Under the pieces are notes generated by a model, which worked only from the letters and a program-made list of their open reading frames with translations, made no database searches and was not told the origin of the DNA. This document shows, piece by piece, positions 1 through 10,064 of a stretch of DNA of 64,000 nucleotides. Origin of the DNA: Elephas maximus indicus. Lineage: Eukaryota; Chordata; Mammalia; Proboscidea; Elephantidae. How positions within the stretch are numbered: position 1 is the first letter of the stretch; every line of letters begins with the position of its first letter. The position numbers and the translations under genes are program-made. The DNA lies in assembly GCF_024166365.1 (NCBI RefSeq), contig NC_064820.1:144480001-144544000 (forward strand), written 5' to 3'.

Positions 1-209
1 TACAGTGGTTATAATAAGCACTAAAAAAGGTAATTATTAATATTATAATTATAGCTTATTAAATTAATAAATGAAACCATAAATACTAGAAGAGAACATG
101 GGTTAATATTTTTATAACTCTTATTATATTTTATAAGAATGAAAGATAAGAAACCATAAAGAAAAGAATGGATCTATTGGCATTAAAAAAAAAAAAAAAC
201 CTCAAACAT

Positions 210-900
210 AAGCAAAATTGAAAAACAATTTAGGGAAAATACTCTCAGTATATGTCTCATTTAAAGGGTTACTCTCTATACTATATAAAGAATCCCTACA
301 AGTTAGACAAATGTAACAAACCTAATAGAGAAATGGGCAAAGGTTATAAGGTACAGTTCATAGCAGAAGAAATATGATATACATGAAAAAAAATCTTAGA
401 CTTATTAATGATCACAAAAATGTCAACTAGATCAACAATAATAAATTTTTGCCTCATTTCGGAAATGGTTAAAAGGTATACGGGAAGGGGGCGCATTTGG
501 ACGGCATTTGGATGAGTCTGTCTGAGAAACAGTTTGACAGTATTTAGTGCTATAAAGTGGGCATACTTTTTGATTTAGCCTTTCGAGTTTTATTAACCCT
601 CTAAAAATGCTAATAGGAGCCTGCAAAAGTACACATGCAGTATGTTCACTGCAGAATCATGTGTAGTTAAAGGATCACCAGAACTGATTGAACAAAGTAG
701 GGTAGATGTAGGCAGTGAACTTCTATGCAGCTATAAAAAGAATGAGGTAATATATTGAAGTGGAAAATTAACCACACATTTTGTTGAGTAAAACTACAGA
801 TTATAAATCAACATGTATAGTATGAAACAATTTTTGTAAAATATAATATTAATGATAATATGTATCCATAGAAAAAATATATAATCATAAAAATCAGTTT
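210..900 (+). repeat. Old L1 3'-end-like sequence in CCDC112 intron
   Basis: This stretch contains phrases typical of ancient mammalian L1 3' ends, such as aatgggcaaaggt near 330, a 'gttcactgcag' phrase near 644 and a 'tgcagctataaaaagaatgagg' type phrase near 725-750. No open frame is kept. It lies in the intron before the first CCDC112 exon of the window. The family assignment is by eye. Confidence 0.4.
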
Positions 901-1029
901 GGGGCACAGTTTTCTTCTCCTTTGGGCTAAGAAATGTTTTTAAATAAAAGGAGCCTTCAAGTTTTTCTTAATATTTAATTGCCAGCCTTACTGAAATATG
1001 AAGTACTTTTTCCATTTAATTTTTTACAG

Positions 1030-1105
1030 TTGTTGAGAAGCTGAGAGAAATGATGGAAGAAATTGAAAATGCAATTAACACTTTTAAAGAAGAGCAGAGG
1101 TTGAT
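1030..1105 (+). CDS. CCDC112: CCDC112 coding exon (first in window)
   Basis: This is the first visible exon of coiled-coil domain-containing protein 112; earlier exons lie before the window. It is bounded by tttttacag at 1021-1029 and gtatgt at 1106. The first two bases finish a codon from the previous exon, 24 codons follow, and the last two bases (AT) join the next exon to make Ile. The peptide is highly charged and helical (EKLREMMEEIENAINTFKEE), as expected for a coiled coil. CCDC112 has been reported as a centriolar-satellite protein, so a role near centrosomes and cilia is known for the family, not shown here. With the five exons that follow it encodes 371 residues, roughly the last four fifths of the human protein. 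Identification rests on recognising the protein sequence. Confidence 0.88.
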
Positions 1106-1686
1106 GTATGTTTTAAAGTCATTTTAATATAGAATTATTCACCTTTATATTTTAGTAACTTTCCACTAGGTTGTGTATACAAACCATTTTGTTGTTATGT
1201 ATTTAATATGAGCCTACACAAAAGCAACATAACGCCTTTCTTCTTTTGTTTCAGGTGTTAAACTGCTTTTTATGTTTTAAGTGAATTTTTATTTGTATTT
1301 AAAAAAAAAAAAATTTTTTTTTTTTTTTAATACTAAAAATCCCAAGTGAGAATTTGGTAGATTGGGTTCTTTTTTCCTTTGAGGAAACTCTTTTAAGGCT
1401 TAGATTTATAAATGTTCATAATAAAGTACAGTGTAAGATTTGGTCTGTTGACATACTGAAACTAATAAAAATGAGATTGAAGCAGTAAAGCAGATAGATA
1501 AGCATAAAAGTTGGGTAAGACAACTGAGCAGTGAAGGCAGAGGAAGCTGGGGAACTTGGCAGGAGAGAGCATAGGATACAAGGGGGATATAATGGAGAAG
1601 TTGTGATGTGAAAAAAGTCAGGAATAATTAAACTTAAGGAAAAAAATGAAGGGTTAATAAAATTAGAACTATTTTTTAAATTTTAG
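1106..1686 (+). other. CCDC112 intron
   Basis: A short intron between gtatgt and attttag. It holds an A13 run followed by T15 (1301-1328), which would fold as a perfect hairpin. No identifiable transposon is seen. Confidence 0.7.
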
Positions 1687-2077
1687 ATATGAAGAGCTTA
1701 TTAAAGAAGAGAAAACAACTAATAATGAATTGAGTTCCATATCAAGAAAAATTGACATATGGGCTTTAGGTAATTCAGAAACAGAGCGAGCTTTCAGAGT
1801 GATGGCAAGCAGAGTTCCTGTAGACAAAGTAACATCAAGTACTCTCCCAGAAGAAGTGGTAGATTTTGAGAAATTCCTTCAGCAAACAGGAGGGCGACAA
1901 GGAGGCTGGGATGATTATGATCATCAGAACTTTGTAAAAGTGAGAAACAAACATAAAGGGCAGCCAACATTTATGAGAGAAGTTCTAGAACACCTGCCTG
2001 GAAGAACACAGGATGAAGTTCAACAGCATGAGAAGTGGTATCAAAAATTTCTGGCTCTAGAAGAAAGGAAAAAAGAG
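1687..2077 (+). CDS. CCDC112: CCDC112 coding exon, SANT/Myb-like segment
   Basis: The exon runs from aaattttag to gag|gtaata. Its first base completes the split Ile codon and 130 codons follow in one open frame. The middle of the peptide has a spaced pattern of aromatic and His residues: GGWDDYDHQNFVKV, then LPGRTQDEVQQHEKWYQKF. This resembles the SANT/Myb-like segment shared by CCDC112 and CCDC148, with Trp, His and Trp-Tyr positions kept. The end (LALEERKKE) returns to charged helix. I see no stop or frameshift. Just beyond the splice donor the frame stays open into the intron, which is incidental. Confidence 0.92.
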
Positions 2078-2109
2078 GTAATAATTATAATGGCTATTAT
2101 TTGTTATAT

Positions 2110-2270
2110 GTTCCTATGTTCTAGGCCATGTGCTAAACTCATATATGTCATTAACTTTAAACAGTCCCATGAGATATATACAACCCCCGCCCCTTGTCAC
2201 TTTACAGGTGATGAAACAGCCCTTATCAGCAAGTTAAGTAATTTACCCAGGTAGTGGGAACTATAGCTGG
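2110..2270 (-). repeat. MIR-type SINE fragment
   Basis: The + strand reads as the reverse complement of a MIR core: a tttacaggtgatgaaaca phrase followed by gtaatttaccca and gtgggaactatagctgg. It is degraded and lies just inside the intron after the second CCDC112 exon. Confidence 0.5.
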
Positions 2271-2796
2271 ACTTCCTTAAAGCTAAACATTTTTACCCCA
2301 AGAAACAATACAATGGACCAGAAAAATTTTAATTTGTGGGCAAAACCCTCTCTCTCCACTTCCCCAAAATGTCGGTAGTCCAGATGTGCTTAGACTTTTG
2401 AAAAAAACCATCTTACCAGCAAAGGCCACATTGTTTTGAATAGACAATAAAGGGGCAGTAGGAAGAAAACCGTTTGACTGTTATAAACTTCTTTGAGTTT
2501 CACAACTTCCACTTCATTGCTTATTTTAAAAACTGAACATTTTGGCTACTCTAAAGAAAAACGTCACCCTTGACTGTAGAAAATCCCTATGATATGTTTT
2601 TATCATTAACAGTAAATAAAACATTCATCTTTTGTAAGCCTAGTATAAATCAAGAATAATGATAATGCTGCTAAAAGCAAAATTGAGTTCTTCAGTGATT
2701 TTGAGATGTTCATCATATCCAAACAGGAGAATTCTAGATAAACAAATTTGAATCTTAAGTTCTATTTTCATAAAAATATCATTTTGGCTTTTGTTT
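2271..2796. other. CCDC112 intron, nothing recognised
   Basis: AT-rich intronic sequence with no open frame, repeat family or motif that I can identify. Confidence 0.5.
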
Positions 2797-2900
2797 AGAC
2801 CAGGGTTTCTCAACCTTGGCACTTACTGACATTTTGGGGACGTAATTCTTTGTTTTAGGGGCTGTCCTGTGCATCGATCGTAGAATGTTTAGCAGGCTTT
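2797..2900 (-). mobile_element. MER20-like hAT fragment
   Basis: Begins agggtttctcaacctt and runs through ggctgtcctgtgcat and atgtttagcagg, phrases typical of one half of a MER20 non-autonomous hAT element in reverse orientation. The other half is missing. Confidence 0.5.
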
Positions 2901-3182
2901 AATGAACTTCACTTTGGCTTGGTTTGACAATAAAAAAGATGTGACTATTCAACAGCTAGTATTTGAACCTAAGAAGTATTAGAGAAATACTGATTCGGTG
3001 TATAGTCTACGGTTTTAGCAGAAGTAGCAGGATTTTGTTTTGTTGTGTGTTTCTGAAATAAGTTGAATGTAGGAAGATTGACTTTTGGGACTTTAAGAAA
3101 AATTTTTAAAACTTAAGCCATTTTTAAAGATTCAGATAACAAGCTACTAAGAATTATTTGGACTTTTTTCCAGGATACTGAA

Positions 3183-3262
3183 AACATGGGGTTCTCAAAG
3201 TGTTCCCTAGACCCCTAAATAAGCATTACGTGAGAACTTGTTAGAAAACTTTAGGCCCCAAG
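3183..3262 (+). mobile_element. MER5A-like hAT element, left part
   Basis: The phrase ggttctcaaagtgttccctag followed by gagaacttgttagaaa is typical of MER5A. The element is interrupted by an AfroSINE and resumes at 3473. Confidence 0.55.
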
Positions 3263-3472
3263 CCCAAACCAAACCCTTTGCCTTCAAGTCAATTCCAATT
3301 CATGGCAACCCCATGGGCTACAAAGTAGAACTTCTCCATGTGGTTTTCTCGGCTGTAATCTTTATGGAAGCAGATCGCCAGGCCTTTCTTCTGCAGCACT
3401 GCTTAGTAGGTTCAAACTGCCAACCTTTAGGTTAATAGTTGAGTGCAAACTGTCTGTGCCGCTCAGGGACCA
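3263..3472 (-). mobile_element. AfroSINE, long subfamily
   Basis: Reverse-oriented AfroSINE of the longer type, recognised by the extra middle block (ctgtaatctttatggaagcag). The tail gives caaaccaaacc at the left and the decayed tRNA-like head is at the right. It is inserted inside a MER5A-like element. Confidence 0.8.
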
Positions 3473-3552
3473 TGGGGGATAGGGCCCGGCAATCTGTGTT
3501 AACAAGTCCTCCGGGTTATTGTTCGAAGCTAAAGTTTGAGAACCATTTCTCT
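3473..3552 (+). mobile_element. MER5A-like hAT element, right part
   Basis: Continues the element broken by the AfroSINE: ggcccggcaatctgtgtt, aacaagtcctcc and the terminal aaagtttgagaaccat. Confidence 0.6.
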
Positions 3553-3559
3553 AGAGAAA

Positions 3560-4110
3560 AGGAACAGACATAATGCTTTTTGTAATAAAGGTAAATTACC
3601 CCTGATTTTAACTTACATTTCTTACTACCAACCATGATGTTTCACAATGATATTTGACGATTGTTTGGATGTAGGGGTGAGATAGAAAAGGGTATGAAAG
3701 TGGAGGTAACATTTACTGAAGTAGGATATGTTGGAGGACAAGAAGGAAGTTTACGGGAAAGTATCAGGAATTCGGTTTTAAATCTACTGAGTTTGAGATG
3801 TTGAATAGAAAATTTATCATTTTTGTCTCCTGCAAAATCTTTGTATCCAAAGATACAAACCATTTTCAGACATGCCCTGTACATTGTAGCCTAAGTATTC
3901 TTGTTTGTTTTGTTCCCATTTTCTAGAACTGCCTTCCTTTTCCCCTTAGTCCGATGTGACTATTCAACAGATTCAAATGCTACTTCCGCTTACCCAACCA
4001 TAAGCGATCTCCTTCCCTCAGAACTTCACTAACACTTTATTTATACCTCTTTTAGGATATGCTATGGGACATTCTATATTCTATTATTTATGCACATGTC
4101 TTGTCTCCCC
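3560..4110. other. CCDC112 intron, nothing recognised
   Basis: No gene, repeat family or regulatory motif could be supported here. Confidence 0.5.
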
Positions 4111-4115
4111 TGGAG

Positions 4116-4316
4116 CACTGCTACTCAGAGTGTGGTCCATGGACCAGATACTGGTTGGCAAGCTGTTACTGGTATATAATCAAAATCAACCACCCAGTAA
4201 GCACACTGTTTAGTTCAATTGACGTGTTTTTTTTTGTAGAAAAGTTTCTCAATGAAGGTCTGTATTCTGGCATGAGTTCCTTATATCGCTATGGACAGGC
4301 ACTTTGAGTAGCACTG
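4116..4316. mobile_element. Small non-autonomous hAT-type element
   Basis: About 200 bp bounded by imperfect inverted ends: cactgctactcagagtg at the left and cactttgagtagcactg at the right. The ends resemble hAT-Charlie type MITEs. Its right end adjoins the target site of the next AfroSINE. Confidence 0.5.
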
Positions 4317-4326
4317 TACTAGATGG

Positions 4327-4541
4327 GAGGAGTCCTGGTGGTGCAGTGGTTAAAGTGCTCGGCTGCTAACTGAAAGGTCAGCAGTTCGAACCCACTAGCC
4401 ACTCCACAGGAGAAAGATATGGTGGTCTGCTTCCGTAGAGATTTATAGCCTGGGAAACCCTGTGGGGCAGCTCTACTCTGTCCTATAGGGTTGCTATGAG
4501 TTGAAATGGACTTGATGGCAGTGGGTTTGGTTTGGTTTTGG
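4327..4541 (+). mobile_element. AfroSINE, long subfamily, with target-site duplication
   Basis: A full AfroSINE with the longer middle block (gatatggtggtctgcttccg). It is flanked by a 10-bp direct repeat TACTAGATGG at 4317-4326 and 4542-4551, the target-site duplication of its insertion. The tail is gggtttggtttggttttgg. Confidence 0.9.
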
Positions 4542-4834
4542 TACTAGATGGCATTTGGTATTGTTTAAACATCAAGTTGTTGGTTCTTACAACATTGCCT
4601 TATGTAGAGTACACATGACATAAGGATTTCTTTAATGAATAAATGAGTAAATGAATGGATGAATGTTGCATCATGAGTGAAGATCAGGAAAACTGTGTTC
4701 CTGACTTGGTGGAAAGTAATTCAGTGACTGTATCCATTAAGAGATAGAGAATATAGTTGAAATTAAAAAAAAAAAAAAAATCTTTACATAATCCTACTGA
4801 GCTATTTTCCATGACCCATCTGTCAATTTGTTAT

Positions 4835-5295
4835 ATTGTAGTGGCTTGTGTTGCTATGATGCTGGAAGCTATGCCACTGGTATTTCAAATACCAGCAGGG
4901 TCACCTATGGTGGACAGGTTTCAGTGGAGCTTCCAGACTAAGACAGACTAGAAAGAAAGGCCTACCTTCCATCAATTAGCCAATGAAAACCTCATGGATC
5001 ACAACAGAACATTGTCCGACTCCCTTGCTTTGGACACATCATTTAAAAAAAAAAAAAATTTTTTTTTTTTTTTTAGGGAGGATCAATTGCTAGAGGAAGA
5101 TACCATGTTTGGTAAAATAGAGGGCTAACAAGGGTATGAAAAGCCCTCTGTGAGGTAGATTGGCATGCTAACCACAACAATGGACTCGAACATGCTGGCA
5201 GTTTTGAGAATGATGTCAGACCGGGGAGCATTTTATTCTGTTCTACATAAGGTTACCATGAGTGGGAGTTGACCTGATAGCAGCTAACACCAACA
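4835..5295 (+). mobile_element. Internally deleted RTE LINE copy
   Basis: The left part (about 4835-5025) matches the 5' region of the RTE element, which also appears in reverse at about 39800-39900 (shared phrases ccactggtatttcaaata and gcttccagactaagaca on the element strand). The right part (about 5026-5295) matches the RTE 3' end, as at 18480-18720. Endonuclease and reverse transcriptase regions are absent, so this is a deletion derivative. An A14T16 tract (5045-5074) sits in the 3' part. Confidence 0.65.
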
Positions 5296-5304
5296 TTGAG
5301 CTAT

Positions 5305-5545
5305 TTTACTTTATGTTTTTTATACTTACAAAGCACTGTGTACCAGGCACTCATTCTTCACAACAACCCTGTTTATGCTGTGAAGGTGAGATGAGCAAAA
5401 TGAGTACAGAGAAGTCTAGTGATACATCTAAGGTCACACCTAGTAAATGGCAAAGTCAGTTTGGTCCCAAAGAGTCTGGCTTCAGAGCCCATGCTCTTAA
5501 CCACCCTGCTTTTGATTCCTCTTCTGACTTGAGTAGAGAAAGATT
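5305..5545 (-). repeat. MIR
   Basis: The + strand shows a reversed MIR: accaggcactcattcttcacaacaaccc, then a run resembling aaggtcacacctagtaa and gagcccatgctcttaacca. It is fairly complete but diverged. Confidence 0.7.
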
Positions 5546-5719
5546 ACATACTCAGAAGGTATTCTAAGTCTAGAAAGAGGATTTGGAAGCAGAAGTGAGA
5601 TAACTAGAGGACAAGGATGTTACCCATGAAAGCAAAAGAAGTGGGAGAGGGGAAGGAGAATACTACATGAGGTGCAGTCATTGTGAGCCTGGAGATTCAG
5701 AGAAGAGGATGGTGAAAAG

Positions 5720-5789
5720 AATGAAAACAACCATTAGTCGGTATTTTAAAAGATAATGAAAACAACCATTAGTCAGTATTTTAAAAGAT
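5720..5789 (+). repeat. 35-bp tandem duplication
   Basis: Two copies of a 35-bp unit (5720-5754 and 5755-5789) differ by a single G/A change. It lies about 190 bp before a CCDC112 exon, in the intron. Confidence 0.95.
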
Positions 5790-5978
5790 ATGTTAATTTT
5801 TTTTTCTCAAAACAGAAGTAGAAAAAAAATTGCATTTGTGTTTATAAAAAACTTGTAAGATCTAATCAACCAGCATCCTACAACCAGTATTCTTTCTGGA
5901 AAGATGGATTTAAGGTTTTTAAAATACTTTTGGTTATCTAGAAATATTTTTTCTTGCTGTCTTTTTCTTATCATTTAG

Positions 5979-6383
5979 TCTATTCAAAATTGGAAAACTA
6001 AAAAGCAGCAAAAAAAGAAGGAAAATTTCAAGTTAAAGGAAAAGGCAGAGGATATACCTATGCTTTATCATAATAAACAAGAAGATAATCAAAAGCAAAA
6101 ACAGGAAGAAAGAAAAAAACAGAAATTGGCAGTTGAAGCTTGGAAAAAACAGAAAAGCATAGAAATGGCAATGAAAAATGCTTCTCAATTAAAAGATGAG
6201 GAAGAGAGAGAAAAAAAACAGCAGAGAGAGCGTCAACGCCAGTTTAAATTAAAATTACTGGTAGAAAATTATACCCAGCAGAAGAAAGAACAGGAAGAAT
6301 TTTTGAAGCTTGAAAAGGAAATAAGGGAAAAGGCAGAAAAAAGGAAAACTGCTGTTGATGGAATCTCCAGGTTTCAAGAAAGA
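5979..6383 (+). CDS. CCDC112: CCDC112 coding exon, long charged coiled coil
   Basis: Exactly 135 codons between atcatttag and aga|gtaagt. The peptide is dominated by Lys, Glu and Gln in long helical runs (KQKQEERKKQKLAVEAWKKQ, REKKQQRERQRQFKLKL, EQEEFLKLEKEIREKAEK). This is the central coiled coil that gives the protein its name. The frame is intact. The part before the internal Met at 6060 (27 codons) belongs to the same exon, so the exon is longer than an ATG-based reading would suggest. One visible shortening relative to my memory of human CCDC112 is a single EKAEK unit where human has a near repeat. That comparison is from memory. Confidence 0.93.
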
Positions 6384-6449
6384 GTAAGTAAATATGTTTC
6401 CTAAATAATTTTTAAATGCCACACATGGGGTTATTACTTTCCAGGTTCC

Positions 6450-6865
6450 GCTCAGCAAAATTTCTTGAGTGCTTCTTACATATTGGGCCTGTACACAGCA
6501 TTAGCTTACCAATGCTTCTAATTTCTAGCTTACAGTCTAGTGAGAAAGGTAGATACGCAAGTAGGAGATTTCAGTAAAATGTGATGAATAATTTGGTGAT
6601 TGAGGGACAGAGTACTTCAGGAGGTGGATGTACAGAGAGGGACACTTACCACGGCTATGAGTGTCAGAGAGGTGATACTTGAATCTTGAAGAGAAAGAAA
6701 ATGGAAGGAGAGAGAAGAAATCGTCCCTAATAGAGGGAATAGCACAAGTAGCAGTTCAGAGGAATCCAACAACATGGTTTGTGGGGGAAACTCTGAACAC
6801 TTCAGTATTCTTAGGGTATCCAGTAGGAGGTGGGAACCAGCAGCAGAGGCTGGAAGGGTAGCCAC
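6450..6865. repeat. Possible ancient repeat in intron
   Basis: Phrases such as cttgagtgcttcttacatattgggcctgtacac and gaggtgatacttgaatcttgaa recall old dispersed mammalian repeats, but I cannot name the family. The open frames here in both directions look incidental. Confidence 0.25.
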
Positions 6866-6869
6866 AGGC

Positions 6870-7000
6870 CAGACCCTGTCTTCCCTGATTTTTTTATATG
6901 TTCATTGTCCATCTCCCCATCATAATACAAGGTCCATGAGAGCAGAGTTTATAATGTCTGTGCATCGAAATACATAGTAGCAACATCCATAACACAGAAA
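6870..7000 (+). repeat. L2 3'-end fragment
   Basis: The phrase ataatacaaggtccatgagagcagagttt is a decayed version of the common L2 3' region. Confidence 0.5.
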
Positions 7001-7462
7001 ATAAGGGAGGTACAAAGAAAACTAATAGACAGAAGCATACTAGTAGAGACAATTTTTGTTCATTTCTTTTAGTCCATACATAAAAATCTTCCTACATCAC
7101 AAAACATCCCATACAAAAAAAAGAAAACTTACAAAACAGAAAATATAACATAAAATGTGAACTAAGACCAGAAGTGTCTATATTGAAAAGTGAAAATGGG
7201 CTTAACTCACCTATTAAAAGAAGGAGTTTTAGATTGGACAATAAAGTAAGACAAGGAATTACTTTATGGTTGTAAAGTGATGCAGAAAGCTACGTGCATG
7301 TTATATTTATATTCAGAAAAAAGAAACCTCTTAGCCTTCATTAGAAAAGGTTAATATTTAGGCAGTATTAATATTTAAGGTAACTTAATTTTACTTGCAA
7401 ACAACTAAACCTAGTTAATATTACTTTCTTAATTTCTTTTTTTGGTGTTTCATGTTTTTTAG

Positions 7463-7558
7463 GATTTACATAAACTTGAATTGAAAATTCTAGACAGACA
7501 GGCAAAGGAAGATGAAAAGGCAGAAAAACAAAGAAGACAGTTAAAATTAAAAGAAAAG
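7463..7558 (+). CDS. CCDC112: CCDC112 coding exon
   Basis: 32 complete codons between catgttttttag and aag|gtactc. The peptide begins DLHKLELKILDRQAKEDEK and continues as a Lys/Gln-rich helix, extending the coiled coil. Both junctions fall between codons. Confidence 0.93.
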
Positions 7559-7935
7559 GTACTCTGTACTGAGATTAATTTATTTTTATTATCGTAATTT
7601 CTTGATTTGTTAAAGATTCAGACATCAAATCCATTTTCTTTATATCCAGCTTTATTCCTTTTACACCTCCTTTAAATGTCATTCTTATTATTTACATATT
7701 AGGAAGCATAACTTAGTGCAATTTAAGCAACTGTTGGTTGAATTCTACCGTATCACATTATAAGCACCACTTTTCACCCTAAATTCTTTCTCTCTTCCTA
7801 CTCATCATTTTTTTCTGCCTTCTTTCTATATGAGCCTCTCTCTCAGACCTGTGGCAGCTATAAGCATTGCTTAAACTCACTGATGACACTCAGAACTAAC
7901 GATGTTGTTGCCCTTCACGGTTAAAGCAAAGGACT
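7559..7935. other. CCDC112 intron, nothing recognised
   Basis: AT-rich intron with no supported feature. Confidence 0.5.
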
Positions 7936-8062
7936 TAACCAAACTAACAAGTTGCCATTGAGTTGATTCCCCATGTGTGTTAGAGAAGAACTCTGCTCTA
8001 TAGGGTTTTCGATGGCTGATTTTTTAGAAGTAGCTGGTCAGGCTTTTCTTCCAAGGTTCCTC
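7936..8062 (-). mobile_element. AfroSINE, 3' half, split by an LTR
   Basis: Reverse AfroSINE (ttgccattgagttgattcc, ctctatagggttttcgatggctg) interrupted at 8062 by a solo LTR. It resumes at 8600 in the correct place of the consensus. Confidence 0.75.
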
Positions 8063-8595
8063 TGTTGTCAGGAACTTCAGGTTCTGCTTGGCACAACTCC
8101 ATCGGGCCAAAAAGACAGACTGAGTGGGGAGAACGAAAGGCAACTTTATTGGTTGGCTAAGCAATGGCTAAGCAAGGAGGCAGGGCCACATGCCATCCAA
8201 GACTGCCTTACTGGCAGCTTGTTGAGGCTGGTTCATACAGGCAGGATCAGGTTCAGAATACAGAATGGCACATGCACAGGCACAGCATGTTTTAGAATGA
8301 GTGCACATTTTCTAAGGCCTGGGTTCGATAGGAAGTTAATCCTGTTTGTTCATTAGCATGTCAGCCCTTCACCCAGAGGCAGAGAATTTACCCTGCATGA
8401 AGCAGTTAATGAGCTAAAAGTCATCTGGATTGCCAGCATGGAAGGCAGGACCTGTTTCAGCTGATTCCCGCTAGCCAGTGGCTGTTTCTCTTTAAGGAGG
8501 TTCTGAGGAGGAAAAGAAGGAACTGTAGAAATGGGCTGGGTGAGGGGCTGTCTTGAGGCTAAGAAAAATGGTTCTGTGGCCCTAGCCCTGTCTTA
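8063..8595 (-). mobile_element. Solo LTR of an endogenous retrovirus inserted in an AfroSINE
   Basis: A 533-bp block interrupts the AfroSINE and is flanked by CCTC at 8059-8062 and 8596-8599, a 4-bp target duplication of the kind class I retroviruses make. It begins TGTTGTCA. On the minus strand an AATAAA lies near 8145 (caactttattgg on +) followed by a pyrimidine-rich region, consistent with R and U5 in reverse orientation. The far end reads TA rather than TG, presumably decay. No internal viral genes are present. The class call is tentative. Confidence 0.65.
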
Positions 8596-8599
8596 CCTC

Positions 8600-8672
8600 T
8601 GGATGGACTTGAACTTCCTACCTTTTGGTTTGCAGCTGAGTTTAATTATTTGCACTACCCAGGTATTCCCAG
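8600..8672 (-). mobile_element. AfroSINE, 5' head, split by an LTR
   Basis: Continues the interrupted SINE: ggacttgaacttcctaccttttggtttgcagctgag, the reversed B-box region and tRNA-like head. Confidence 0.7.
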
Positions 8673-8679
8673 CAAAGGG

Positions 8680-9042
8680 CTTCCTCATGGTTATTTATCC
8701 TAAATTTACTGTCTGGCCATATCACTGTCATGCTTAGCTATGTAGGTATTACATTTGCCTCATAAAGAAAGAAAGAAAAAATATACATATAATAAAATAA
8801 TGGAGATAGAAAAAATAAACTAAATACCAGTTTATTAATAGACTGATGTAGTCTACATTTTATTTTAGCCACCTGAGCATATTAGAATTTTACTGCAGAG
8901 GTTATTAATAGTTTTATTACTGTTTACCTAATATTAAAGAATGTTTTTTAGAACTGCTTTCTGTTATCAAAGATCCTATTTATTAATAAAAACTTAACAG
9001 TTCGTATAAATTAACTGGCACTCATTTTACTTCTGATTACAG
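8680..9042. other. CCDC112 intron, nothing recognised
   Basis: AT-rich sequence leading to the acceptor ctgattacag. No feature is supported. Confidence 0.5.
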
Positions 9043-9161
9043 GTTGAAAACAATGTTAGTAGAGATCCTTCTAGGCTTTACAAACCTACCAAAGGTTGGG
9101 AAGAACGGACCAAAAAGATAGGACCAACAGGCTCTGGGCCACTTCTGTATATCCCACATAG
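9043..9161 (+). CDS. CCDC112: CCDC112 coding exon, conserved C-terminal block
   Basis: The exon runs from ctgattacag to cacatag|gtaaaa and gives 39 codons plus two bases of a split Arg. The peptide (VENNVSRDPSRLYKPTKGWE, then RTKKIGPTGSGPLLYIPHR) is the non-coiled, Gly/Pro-rich C-terminal block of the family and is very close to human from memory. It is intact. Confidence 0.93.
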
Positions 9162-9298
9162 GTAAAAAAGAATTAAAATGGCTGTTCACTTTATAATAAT
9201 TTAATTAACTGACATATTTTATGCAGTTTCTGTATATGTATTATATTTTATAATAAAAAATTGAGAATATACATTTTTTAAAGTTAACACTTAATCTT

Positions 9299-9457
9299 TT
9301 AAACCCATTGCCATCAAGTTGATTCCAACTCATACCGACTCAATAGGTCAGGGTAGAACTGGCCCATAGGGTTTCCAAGTTGTGGCTGTTGGATTCCAAC
9401 TGCCGTCCTTTTGGTTAGCAGCCAAGCTCTTAACCACTGTACCACAAGGGCTCTGGA
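9299..9457 (-). mobile_element. AfroSINE
   Basis: Reverse copy from aaacccattgccatcaagttg to accactgtaccacaagggctc, in the last CCDC112 intron, 84 bp before the final exon. Confidence 0.85.
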
Positions 9458-9540
9458 TCTTAATCTGTTAGGATTTTTTTTTTTTTTTTTTAAGTTTTCT
9501 GTATATTCTCTTAATCAAGCTATTCTTTTTTTCTCCTTAG

Positions 9541-9571
9541 GGCTATCCCAAGCTGGAGACAAGGATTATAG
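9541..9571 (+). CDS. CCDC112: CCDC112 terminal coding exon
   Basis: The exon starts after tttctccttag (acceptor ends at 9540). Its first base completes Arg, followed by AIPSWRQGL and the stop TAG at 9569-9571. Human CCDC112, from memory, ends RAIPTWRQGIQRRV, so the stop here falls exactly where human has Gln (CAG to TAG is a single transition). The next in-frame stop is TGA at 9581-9583, after three more codons (Arg, Ser, Ile). The protein is thus predicted to end a few residues early. Confidence 0.9.
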
Positions 9572-9879
9572 AGAAGCATATGAGATAATGAAACTGGTAT
9601 TCAGTTATTGAGAACGTTAGCATATTTAGTTATGCTGGGAGGTAGGGTGACTAACCATGTTTTTTAAGTAACACTAGCCTGGTCAGATTGATTATTAATT
9701 GTGCTTGTATGTGAATTGACAGGTACTAAGTTCCTTGCTGGCATTGTCATTAGTAGTTTCTATTTATACCAAGAGGGCATTTAATATATATGTTGCCCTA
9801 ATACAAAAGTTTGTTACAAACATTTCATTTAAGTGCACAGAACGTTTTGAAGACGGTTTGTTTTGTCATGACATAACAA

Positions 9880-9885
9880 AATAAA
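9880..9885 (+). terminator. CCDC112: Candidate poly(A) signal
   Basis: AATAAA about 310 bp after the CCDC112 stop codon. Confidence 0.5.
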
Positions 9886-10064
9886 TTGGGACAATCATAG
9901 AGTGACATTTTCTAAACCAAAATTTTTTAACTTTTAAACTTGGAGGTAAGTTTGGATAACAAAAATGTAAAGATTTTTTTGGTTTTTTTTAGAATTATGA
10001 AATAAGTTAATACTTTTTCTAAGTTTGACAGATTGGTAATTTGGCAGTTATTACATTTTTATGT

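Noticed and set aside
1730..2254. A stand-alone 174-residue protein
   Set aside because: It is a CCDC112 exon (1687-2077) read through its splice donor into the intron.
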